NCBI GenBank assembly: GCA_021463195.1
Contig: JAJTXZ010000015.1
Location: forward strand, 1 to 64,000
Direction: 5' to 3'
DNA length: 64,000 nt
From: Anaerolineae bacterium
GTDB lineage: Bacteria > Chloroflexota > Anaerolineae > UBA4142 > SHND01
Part shown: one piece after another, positions 51,924-59,237 of the stretch
Layout of the letters: every line of letters begins with the position of its first letter
Position numbering within the stretch: the stretch's first letter is position 1
Notes under the pieces: generated by a model
The model's database searches: none
Told to the model about the DNA's origin: nothing
The model's input: only the letters and a program-made list of their open reading frames with translations
Made by a program: the position numbers and the translations under genes

Positions 51924-53186
51924 ATGAACTATTGTGGGAATTGCGGACATCCGAATCGCGATTCGGCAAAATTCTGCGTTGGCTGCGGAAATAAATTCGA
52001 CGCGCCTGACACGGTTTTGCCTTTCGCGCCTGCTTCTCACCCCTCGCCCATTCCCATCGTTACGCCACCTGTAACGCCAATCCCTCCACCCGAATCCGTC
52101 GGCGTCCCCTGTCCCACTTGTCAACAGCCGAATCGCATCGGCGCGAAATTTTGTCGGCATTGCAGCGGACCGATTGCGACCATACGAAAATGTCCGCATT
52201 GTGGAAGCGAAAATCGTTTGCAAGCGCGCCACTGTCGCGTTTGCGGCAAGAATGTAATGTTCCAAGCCCCGCCGCGCCTCGGCACGGGCAATCTCGCCCC
52301 CCAAACGCTGATTGCCAAGCGCTATAAAATCATCCACAAACTCGCGCAGGGCGGCATGGGAGCGGTGTATCTTGTGAGCGATATTCATTTGTACGATCCG
52401 CTGCACCAGCGCGAAAAACGTCTGGCGCTCAAAGAGATGAGCGAAAAGGTATTTCCTCCTGACCAACTTGAACAAGCCGTCGAAATGTTTCAACGCGAAG
52501 CGCGGATGCTCGCCTATCTCGAACACGCCAACTTGCCTGAAGTGAAGGATTTGTTCCAAGACCTCAACAAGCATTATCTCGTCATGACCTTTATCGAAGG
52601 CGAAACGCTGGAAGCGATATTACGAAACAAAAATGCGCCGTTCGATTTGGAGACGGTGATGAAGTGGACGAATCAATTATGCGGTGTCTTGGAATATCTG
52701 CACGCGCAGAATCCGCCCATCATTTATCGCGATCTCAAATTGAGTAATCTAATGCTCGAAACAAAAACGGGCCTTTTGAAAGTGATTGACTTTGGCATTG
52801 CGCGCTTTCAACGCAAACGCACTTCGAAACATTTGAAACAGCTGGGGCAGCAAGAAAACGACGCGGGCATTGGCACCATGGGCTATGCCCCGCCCGAACA
52901 ATGGCAAAAGGGCGAAGTGACCACGCAAGCGGACATTTACTCGCTCGGCGTCATATTGCATCAACTCTTGACCAATCACGACCCCGCGCTTACGCCATTC
53001 AATCTGCCGAACATTACGATTCTGAATCCACTCGTCCCTGCGCGCCTCGCATCGGTCCTTGCCAAGGCGTACGCAAACAATCCCGCGCTGCGCTATGCCA
53101 CCATCACCGAATTTCAACGCGAGTTCATGCGCGCGTGGCATGAGGAGTTTAAGGGGTGGACGAGCGCAAAGGGTTCAACGATTTGA
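51924..53186 (+). CDS. Ser/Thr kinase with three zinc ribbons and altered catalytic loop
   Basis: A 420-residue soluble kinase. Three zinc ribbons (2-21, about 63-81, about 91-109), the third with His before its last Cys pair, then kinase (130-400; 'AQGGMGAVYLV', an insert before 'ALKEMSEK', 'YRDLKLSNLML', 'DFGIAR'). HRD is YRD and the following Pro is Leu. Between DFG and the APPEQ segment is a long basic insert ('RKRTSKHLKQLGQQ'), which could be an autophosphorylation site. No other domain follows. It lies between two intergenic stretches and may start its own transcript. Confidence 0.9.
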   Translation: MNYCGNCGHPNRDSAKFCVGCGNKFDAPDTVLPFAPASHPSPIPIVTPPVTPIPPPESVGVPCPTCQQPNRIGAKFCRHCSGPIATIRKCPHCGSENRLQARHCRVCGKNVMFQAPPRLGTGNLAPQTLIAKRYKIIHKLAQGGMGAVYLVSDIHLYDPLHQREKRLALKEMSEKVFPPDQLEQAVEMFQREARMLAYLEHANLPEVKDLFQDLNKHYLVMTFIEGETLEAILRNKNAPFDLETVMKWTNQLCGVLEYLHAQNPPIIYRDLKLSNLMLETKTGLLKVIDFGIARFQRKRTSKHLKQLGQQENDAGIGTMGYAPPEQWQKGEVTTQADIYSLGVILHQLLTNHDPALTPFNLPNITILNPLVPARLASVLAKAYANNPALRYATITEFQREFMRAWHEEFKGWTSAKGSTI

Positions 53187-53195
53187 GATCGTAGT

Positions 53196-53211
53196 AACGA
53201 ATTCATTCGTT
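53196..53211. repeat. Palindrome AACGAAT-tc-ATTCGTT
   Basis: A perfect 7-base inverted repeat in the 47-base gap, preceded by GTAGT as is its relative at 23392. It is likely a dispersed palindrome rather than a strong terminator. Confidence 0.6.
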
Positions 53212-53233
53212 GCAAATGCCGTAAAGGAGTTCG

Positions 53234-53728
53234 ATGCTAACCGCGTTTGAAATGCTGATCAAAGCACTCGGTACGATTCAAACCTTGCTTTCGCTAGAAG
53301 AGGCGGTCAAGAAACGCAAGCCGCTTCAAAAATATTTTTTGGCGCTTTACGAGGCATTGCACGATTTAGACCAAGCATTGAAATCCTATCCAGAATGTCG
53401 TGTTATCAACATGGGGCGGAAAGCGAGGCTCGACTGTAGCAAACCGTTGAAAGAACCAGACCGCCGAGCGTTTCAAAAAGCCGCTGAACGTTGCGCTCAA
53501 CAGGTGGCAGCAATCAAGTCAGTAGTCGAATTGTTCGATGCTGAATTGGCGCGCAGTCTGTCAGACCTTCCCAAAACAACTGTATTGAGACATATCGGTT
53601 CCAAGCGTGGATTACCCACAATCGAAGAAACGGTCGTCGCATGGTCATTTCGAGAAAGCGTGTCGAAATTACGCGCAAGTCTTGGTCAGTTCATTTCTCA
53701 AAATTATTCGCTCAAGGATTTTTCTTGA
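53234..53728 (+). CDS. Small helical protein of unknown function
   Basis: A 164-residue protein with a good ribosome site (AAAGGAG). It is predicted to be mostly alpha-helical, with amphipathic stretches such as 'YFLALYEALHDLDQALKSY' and 'FQKAAERCAQQVAAIKSVVE'. No signal peptide, zinc ribbon or known motif. It sits between a kinase and a PP2C gene, so a regulatory partner is possible, but nothing in the sequence shows this. The 175 bases after it (53729-53903) hold no gene that I can support. Confidence 0.65.
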   Translation: MLTAFEMLIKALGTIQTLLSLEEAVKKRKPLQKYFLALYEALHDLDQALKSYPECRVINMGRKARLDCSKPLKEPDRRAFQKAAERCAQQVAAIKSVVELFDAELARSLSDLPKTTVLRHIGSKRGLPTIEETVVAWSFRESVSKLRASLGQFISQNYSLKDFS

Positions 53729-53903
53729 TGTGAGTTCGCTATATCAAACGACTCAGCACATAAATCTTTATGCCTTCTTTCCGAAGATTAGAAATCATCG
53801 GCAAACGAAGGAACGAATGTACACAAAGAATGGACTATCTTTAGTTGGTCATGCTCACGTTTGCCATAGTTTTGCAAATTACGGCAACAATGAAGATGAT
53901 TCT

Positions 53904-55640
53904 ATGGAACAATCCTTAATCACTTGCCCCCGTTGCGGCACGCGCGCGCGCGTTGGCTCGCGTTTTTGCCCATCTTGCGGCGCGCCATTTCAAGTGCGTC
54001 CTCCTCCATCACCCCCTCCCGCAAATACTTCCACGCGTCCACTGCCCAAGATGCTCGGCGCGTATCAAGTGCGCGGCGTTTGGGAGAATGATGAGGTCAT
54101 TCCCTTATTGACGCGCAGTGACACAAAAGCAGAATATCTCGCGCTGCCTCTTTTGGAACCTTTATCCGAAGCGCGTTTGCGTGAACTCGTTGCCCTCACC
54201 TCAGCCGACGATGTAGAAACGCGGACTCTATTCGCGCGCGTCGTCGAACAAATTCAAGCCAAGCGCAAAACCTTTTTGATTGTGACAGCGCCGCGCGGAC
54301 AACGATTGGATTCACTCGCCATTCCAATTTCGGGTGACCGCGCGCTCGAACTCTTTTTCCAAATCCAAGAGATTCTTCATCGCCTTCAAAGCGCGGGGTT
54401 AGTTACGGCATTGCCGCCGCCGCCCATCGAGGGGAAATTTTGGAAGAATCTGCCGCTTGCTCAACTGCTTGGCAAGATGTCTGACGAAGTGTATGTGAAT
54501 TTTCAAGGCAAGAGCTTGGAACAGTTTCGTCGTTGTTTTGCGTTTCACGACAACACAATTCAATTATTCGATTATACTGGGTGGGAACCCATGCCGCGCG
54601 AACCCAAAGAACGATTGGCGCGCATTCAACGCGACCAAATTCTCGCCGCGCGCACAATGCATTGGCTTTATGCTGGCATGTCCCTAGGGCGCAAAATTGA
54701 TGAAATCAAGGCAAGTGGCGGCGATGCAAGGCAGATTATTATGGAAGCACTCTCGAATCTCACGGGTTCGCCCGAACAAACCGGCGAATTGGTCTTTCGC
54801 AAGACCCAAAAATTACATGACAAACAGCGTCTTGGCACACAGACACGCCCCTTGAACGCTTCGCCCAGCGGGCCTCCGACCAAAAAACTTTTTATGAAAT
54901 TGAGCGCGGGCGGTATGACAGACAAGGGCGATACGCGCGACCACAATGAGGATGCGATTTTGCTGTTTCCGGTTGGCGAGACGGCAGGATTGTTTGTCGT
55001 TGCGGATGGATTGGGCGGACACGCGGATGGACAACTCGCTAGTGACATTGTTGTCAAGAGCATGGAACAAGCCGCGCGCGCGGAATGGCAGCAGGCACAA
55101 AACGCGGATGCTCCGACAATTCAAGCCACGTTCAAGAAATGGATTCAGGTGGCGAATCAACGCGTGTTGGATACGGGATACGCGCGGGGCAGTAACATGG
55201 GCAGCACGATCACCGCCGCGTTGATTTTGAACGATACCGCCTACATCGCCAATGTGGGCGACAGCCGCACGTATCTGGTACGAAATAAAGAGCTCATTCC
55301 CATCACGCGTGACCATTCTCTTGTCGCCTCGCTCGTCGCCGCAAATTTGTTGGGCGAAGACGAGGTTTATACGCATCCTCAGCGCAACCAAATTTTCCGT
55401 TCCCTCGGCGCGGATGCCAAGGTGGAGGTGGATGTTTTTGAACAACCGCTGGCGCCGCATGATTTGTTGCTTTTGTGTTCTGATGGCTTGTGGGAAATGG
55501 TTCGCAAGCCGCAACTCGAGATGTTGGTGAACGAAGCGAATGACCCAAGTCATTTGTGCAAAACGCTGGTGGCTCTTGCAAACAAGAACGGTGGTGAAGA
55601 TAATATAAGTGTTATCGTCGTCCGCGCGGATTTGGGATAG
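53904..55640 (+). CDS. PP2C-type phosphatase with zinc ribbon and possible pseudokinase domain
   Basis: A 578-residue soluble protein. Zinc ribbon (8-26), a region of about 250 residues, and a C-terminal PP2C domain (about 325-578). The PP2C part is intact: 'DTRDHNEDA', 'VVADGLGGHADGQ', 'YIANVGDSRTYLVRN', 'LLLCSDGLWE', 'GGEDNISVIVV'. The middle region resembles a degenerate kinase: 'LFFQIQEILHRLQSAGLV' where helix E and the catalytic loop would lie and 'TIQLFDYTGW' where DFG would be, but without Gly loop, catalytic Lys or HRD. If real, this is a pseudokinase-phosphatase fusion. ATG 53904 is chosen at the zinc ribbon; the longer frame from 53607 overlaps the previous gene. Confidence 0.88.
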   Translation: MEQSLITCPRCGTRARVGSRFCPSCGAPFQVRPPPSPPPANTSTRPLPKMLGAYQVRGVWENDEVIPLLTRSDTKAEYLALPLLEPLSEARLRELVALTSADDVETRTLFARVVEQIQAKRKTFLIVTAPRGQRLDSLAIPISGDRALELFFQIQEILHRLQSAGLVTALPPPPIEGKFWKNLPLAQLLGKMSDEVYVNFQGKSLEQFRRCFAFHDNTIQLFDYTGWEPMPREPKERLARIQRDQILAARTMHWLYAGMSLGRKIDEIKASGGDARQIIMEALSNLTGSPEQTGELVFRKTQKLHDKQRLGTQTRPLNASPSGPPTKKLFMKLSAGGMTDKGDTRDHNEDAILLFPVGETAGLFVVADGLGGHADGQLASDIVVKSMEQAARAEWQQAQNADAPTIQATFKKWIQVANQRVLDTGYARGSNMGSTITAALILNDTAYIANVGDSRTYLVRNKELIPITRDHSLVASLVAANLLGEDEVYTHPQRNQIFRSLGADAKVEVDVFEQPLAPHDLLLLCSDGLWEMVRKPQLEMLVNEANDPSHLCKTLVALANKNGGEDNISVIVVRADLG

Positions 55641-55661
55641 GACAAATTGAAAATTTGTCCT
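55639..55661. repeat. Palindrome AGGACAAATT-gaa-AATTTGTCCT
   Basis: A perfect 10-base stem overlapping the last two bases of the PP2C stop codon and sitting 20 bases before the next gene. No T-run follows. It belongs with the AAATTT-centred palindromes at 40015 and 42902. Confidence 0.75.
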
Positions 55662-55681
55662 ACGGAATGGAGGAGTGAATT

Positions 55682-56929
55682 ATGGCTGGAGAAGTATCAT
55701 TGACTTGTACGGTGCATCGCGACAATGTGCCGGTCATCGCGCAGCCGCAGATTGGATACATTCTGCTTGAATTGATGCCCGCGCCAATCATTGCCAATGT
55801 GCGAATGCCGCTCAATTTTAGTTTTGTGTTGGACCGCAGCGGCTCGATGGGTGATGAACGCAAAATTGAACAACTGCGCGACGCGGTGAAACATGCGATT
55901 GATTTATTGGACGACGATGATATTGTTTCTATCGTCGCGTTCGAAGACGACGCGCAAGTGTTGGTCAGCAGCACCACCGCGCGCGATAAAAACAATCTCA
56001 AGCTTCAAGTGGACAAATTAGACGCGGGCGGCGGCACGCACATGGAAAAAGGGATGCGCGAAGGATTGCGCGAGGTGCGAAAAAATCTCGGACCCGGGCG
56101 CGTCAATCAGCTCGTCATTCTCACCGATGGGCAAACCGAAAACGAGGACCAATGCCGCCGCGAAGGTGACAACGCGGGCCAAGAGGGCATCAAAATCATC
56201 GCGCTCGGTCTCGGCAATGATTGGAATGAAACGTTGTTGGAGGATGTGGCGCAGCGCGCGGGCGGTAATGCAGATTTAATTTCACAACCCCACGAAATTG
56301 CCGACAAATTTCAACGCGTCGTTCAAGCGATGCAAGGCAACATTGTGCAAAACGCTTTGCTCACGCTGCGGCTCGCGCAAGGCGTCACGCCGCGCAAAGT
56401 GTGGCGCGTCGCGCCGTTGATTAGCGACCTCGGTTTGCAGCCATTATCAGACCGCGATGTACAAGTGCCGCTCGGTGAATTGGTCAAGGATCAAGGGCAG
56501 GGTTTGATGGTGGAAGTGCTTTTGCCGCCGCGCGCGGAGGGACGCTATCGTATCGCGCAAGCGGATGTGAGTTATGACGTGCCGCCCGCGCAAATTTTTG
56601 GAGAACATGCACGCGCGGATATTGTGATTGGCTATACCTCCATCCCACAACTCGCCGAACAATACAATCCGCGCGTGATGAACATTGCCGAAAAAGTGAC
56701 GGCGTTTCGCCTGCAAACGCGCGCGCTGCAAGAAGCGCAGCAAGGCAACGCCGCCGGCGCGACGCAAAAATTGCGCCAAGCCGCGACGATGCTGCTCAAT
56801 CAAGGCGAAGTGGACCTCGCGAAAACGATTCAACTGGAAGCGGACAATTTGGAAAACAAAGGCGCAATGTCTGACGCAGGCAAAAAGACGATCAAGTTTC
56901 AAGGTGGCAAGACAGTCAAATTAGGATAG
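55682..56929 (+). CDS. VWA-domain protein (paralogue of 401)
   Basis: A 415-residue soluble VWA protein. Metal site: 'LDRSGSMGDE' near residue 52, Thr in 'GGGTHMEKGM', and 'ILTDGQTEN'. The C-terminal module 'NAAGATQKLRQAATMLLNQ' and 'DAGKKTIKFQGGKTVKLG' parallels the gene at 401. The start follows GGAGG. It comes 41 bases after the second PP2C gene and is followed by a zinc-ribbon FHA gene, so phosphatase, VWA and FHA reader lie together, close to the TerY-P arrangement of VWA, PP2C and kinase. Confidence 0.92.
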   Translation: MAGEVSLTCTVHRDNVPVIAQPQIGYILLELMPAPIIANVRMPLNFSFVLDRSGSMGDERKIEQLRDAVKHAIDLLDDDDIVSIVAFEDDAQVLVSSTTARDKNNLKLQVDKLDAGGGTHMEKGMREGLREVRKNLGPGRVNQLVILTDGQTENEDQCRREGDNAGQEGIKIIALGLGNDWNETLLEDVAQRAGGNADLISQPHEIADKFQRVVQAMQGNIVQNALLTLRLAQGVTPRKVWRVAPLISDLGLQPLSDRDVQVPLGELVKDQGQGLMVEVLLPPRAEGRYRIAQADVSYDVPPAQIFGEHARADIVIGYTSIPQLAEQYNPRVMNIAEKVTAFRLQTRALQEAQQGNAAGATQKLRQAATMLLNQGEVDLAKTIQLEADNLENKGAMSDAGKKTIKFQGGKTVKLG

Positions 56930-57076
56930 GCAACATACATTGACCATAACATTTTGAGAAGCGAGAAACGAGAAGGGAAAAAAGAGAAGCGCCAAACAGC
57001 TTGTCCCGAATCGAATAAGGCAAGTCTCAATCTCCAGTCTCCAATCTCTAATCTCCAATTCAAAGGAGCAGCGACA

Positions 57077-57823
57077 ATGAAACAGTGTCCGGTGTGTAAA
57101 AATAATAACGAAGATGCCGCGATGTTTTGCGACAATTGTGGCAGTCCGCTTGGCGGCAGCGCGCCTGTGGCTCCGCCTCCGGTGAACAATATGCCGCAAG
57201 TAGGCGGAATGCCGATGGGGCAACCTGCCAGCAATGCGGCTCCGATGGGCGGCGCTCCAGCGGCGGGGGGAGGCAACATTACTTGTCCGCAATGCGGCAC
57301 GTCCAATATCGCGGGAACGCTCTATTGTGACAACTGTGGCTCGGATTTGCGTGGCGCGAGCGCCGCGCCGATGGGTGGAAATATGGGGCAGCCGCAGTAC
57401 ACACCGCCGGTTTATACACCGCCCGCGCAACCTGTTTATACGCCGCCACAACCTGCTTATACTCCACCAGCGCAATCGCAATATCCACCGGTCAATGTTG
57501 CGCCAACGCCTCCGCGCATCATGGCAGGCGGACAATCTCTCATGGTGCCTCAAAAGAACGAAATCATCATTGGGCGTTCCGATGCGGCAAGCGGTTGGAC
57601 GGCGGATGTGGATTTGACTCCTGCGGGTGGGACTGCCGACCAAGGCGTTTCGCGGCGTCATGCCAAGTTGACGTGGCAAGGGCAATGGATGCTCGAAGAT
57701 ATGGATTCCGTCAATGGAACCTATCTGCGCGGGCAAAAACTCGTGCCGATGCAAAAGAATGCGCTCAACAACGGCGAAGGCATCCAAATTGGCAGAATTC
57801 AAATCACGTTTTATCAAAGTTGA
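57077..57823 (+). CDS. Double zinc-ribbon FHA protein (paralogue of 1823)
   Basis: A 248-residue soluble protein. Zinc ribbons at 4-22 and about 72-90, a Met/Gly/Pro-rich spacer, a YTPP repeat region, and an FHA domain (about 158-248) with 'IIGRSD', 'VSRRHAKL' and 'DSVNGTYLRGQKL', all phosphothreonine-contact residues present. The architecture equals that of the gene at 1823, and both follow a VWA gene. ATG 57077 is preceded by AAAGGAG; the longer frame from 56954 translates a CTCCAGTC simple repeat and is rejected. Confidence 0.9.
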   Translation: MKQCPVCKNNNEDAAMFCDNCGSPLGGSAPVAPPPVNNMPQVGGMPMGQPASNAAPMGGAPAAGGGNITCPQCGTSNIAGTLYCDNCGSDLRGASAAPMGGNMGQPQYTPPVYTPPAQPVYTPPQPAYTPPAQSQYPPVNVAPTPPRIMAGGQSLMVPQKNEIIIGRSDAASGWTADVDLTPAGGTADQGVSRRHAKLTWQGQWMLEDMDSVNGTYLRGQKLVPMQKNALNNGEGIQIGRIQITFYQS

Positions 57824-57952
57824 ATGCGTACAAAAGGTGCGGCGTAACGTGATGCGCTGTACCTCTGTTCGATAAATGATTGAAAGAGAGTTTGTCGCGC
57901 GCGATGCCGCGTTTGCTCTTTGGAAACGCTTTTTTAGTTGATGTGAAATTCC

Positions 57953-59182
57953 ATGAGCCACACGCTCGCGCTCGATTCCCTTTTGCAAAATCGCTACCGC
58001 ATTCGCCGCAAACTCGGACAGGGCGGCTTTGGCGCCGTGTACCTCGCGGCAGATATTCGCCTCAATAATCATCTCGTCGCCGCCAAAGAAAATTTCGACA
58101 ACTCGAAGGAAGCGCAAACCCAATTTCAAATCGAAGCCCATCTGCTCGCAACTTTGCAGCACAATGGTTTGCCGCGCGTCAGCGATTTTTTTGTCGAGCC
58201 ATCGTCCGGCAGGCAATACCTGATAATGGATTACGTCGAGGGCGATGATTTGGCGGTCATTGTGCAGCGCACAGGGCGTTTGAATGAAACACAAGCTCTG
58301 CCATGGATTGATCAAGTCTGTGACGCGTTGGCATACTTGCATACCCAACAGCCGCCCATCATTCATCGCGATATCAAGCCGCCAAACATTCGGATTCGTC
58401 GTGACCAACGCGCCATCTTGGTAGATTTTGGCATTGCGAAAATATTTGACCCCAAGCAAGGGACGGCAATGGGCGCGCGCGCGGTTTCGGCGGGCTATTC
58501 GCCATTGGAACAATATGGAAATGCCACAACCGATGCGCGTTCGGATGTGTACGCGTTGGGCGCGACAATGTATTTTCTATTCACCGGACACGCGCCGCCC
58601 GAGGCAACGGAACTTGCCGCGCAAGACAAAACGCTCACTCCGCCGCGTCAAATCAATCCCCACCTTGCGCCGCACGTTGAAAACGCGATTCTCAAAGCAA
58701 TGCATCTCGACGCGCGCCACCGCTACAATTCGGCGGACGAATTGCGCCGCGCGCTGCACGCACCAAAAGCAATACACCAACCTGCGCCCTTTGTTCCACC
58801 TCCACCTATCGTTCAAGCCCAACCCATTCCACAAATTTCGGGCACGATTCGTTGCGCGCGCTGCGGACAAATGAATCGCAAGACAGCGCGCGTGTGCCGT
58901 CAGTGCGGAAAGCCACTACGCGGCGTTCAAAAACTCGATGCGGTCATGCCGCCTCACGATACGCCAGCATCTCACGCCGCGCCGCCAAAACCCTTTTTCT
59001 CTCCCGAACCCGCGCCGACGCCGAAAAAATCCGCACGCGGCTCGAAACAAGCCGCGCCGAAAAAACTCGCGCCGCAAAAACCAATGCACCGGATGAAAAG
59101 GATTTTGCGGATTGTTGTTTTTGTTTTTCTTGGGCTGATTGCGTTGGTGATCGCGGGTTTTCTTTGGATTGTTTATCTTTAA
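57953..59182 (+). CDS. Ser/Thr kinase with C-terminal zinc ribbon and membrane anchor
   Basis: A 409-residue tail-anchored kinase: kinase (about 13-270; 'GQGGFGAVYLA', 'AAKENFD', 'IHRDIKPPNIRI', 'DFGIAK', 'YSPLEQY'), a zinc ribbon after the kinase (about 301-320) instead of before it, a Lys/Pro/Ala-rich linker, and a final transmembrane helix (385-408) with almost nothing beyond. The kinase therefore hangs on the inner membrane face without an outer sensor. The reversed ribbon position is unique in this window. Confidence 0.92.
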   Translation: MSHTLALDSLLQNRYRIRRKLGQGGFGAVYLAADIRLNNHLVAAKENFDNSKEAQTQFQIEAHLLATLQHNGLPRVSDFFVEPSSGRQYLIMDYVEGDDLAVIVQRTGRLNETQALPWIDQVCDALAYLHTQQPPIIHRDIKPPNIRIRRDQRAILVDFGIAKIFDPKQGTAMGARAVSAGYSPLEQYGNATTDARSDVYALGATMYFLFTGHAPPEATELAAQDKTLTPPRQINPHLAPHVENAILKAMHLDARHRYNSADELRRALHAPKAIHQPAPFVPPPPIVQAQPIPQISGTIRCARCGQMNRKTARVCRQCGKPLRGVQKLDAVMPPHDTPASHAAPPKPFFSPEPAPTPKKSARGSKQAAPKKLAPQKPMHRMKRILRIVVFVFLGLIALVIAGFLWIVYL

Positions 59183-59237
59183 TTCGAGTTGGTTGAATCC
59201 TACGCAGGTCAGACAAACGATTTCCGGAGTCAATATC

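Noticed and set aside
53729-53903. N-terminal extension of the PP2C gene from 53607
   Set aside because: It would overlap the previous gene and encode about 99 residues without a domain; the zinc-ribbon start at 53904 matches the style of neighbouring genes.
56921-58513. 530-residue open frame on the minus strand
   Set aside because: It lies antisense across three well-supported genes (VWA end, FHA, kinase), is rich in Arg/Trp/His as expected of a mirrored GC-rich frame, and has no recognisable domain.
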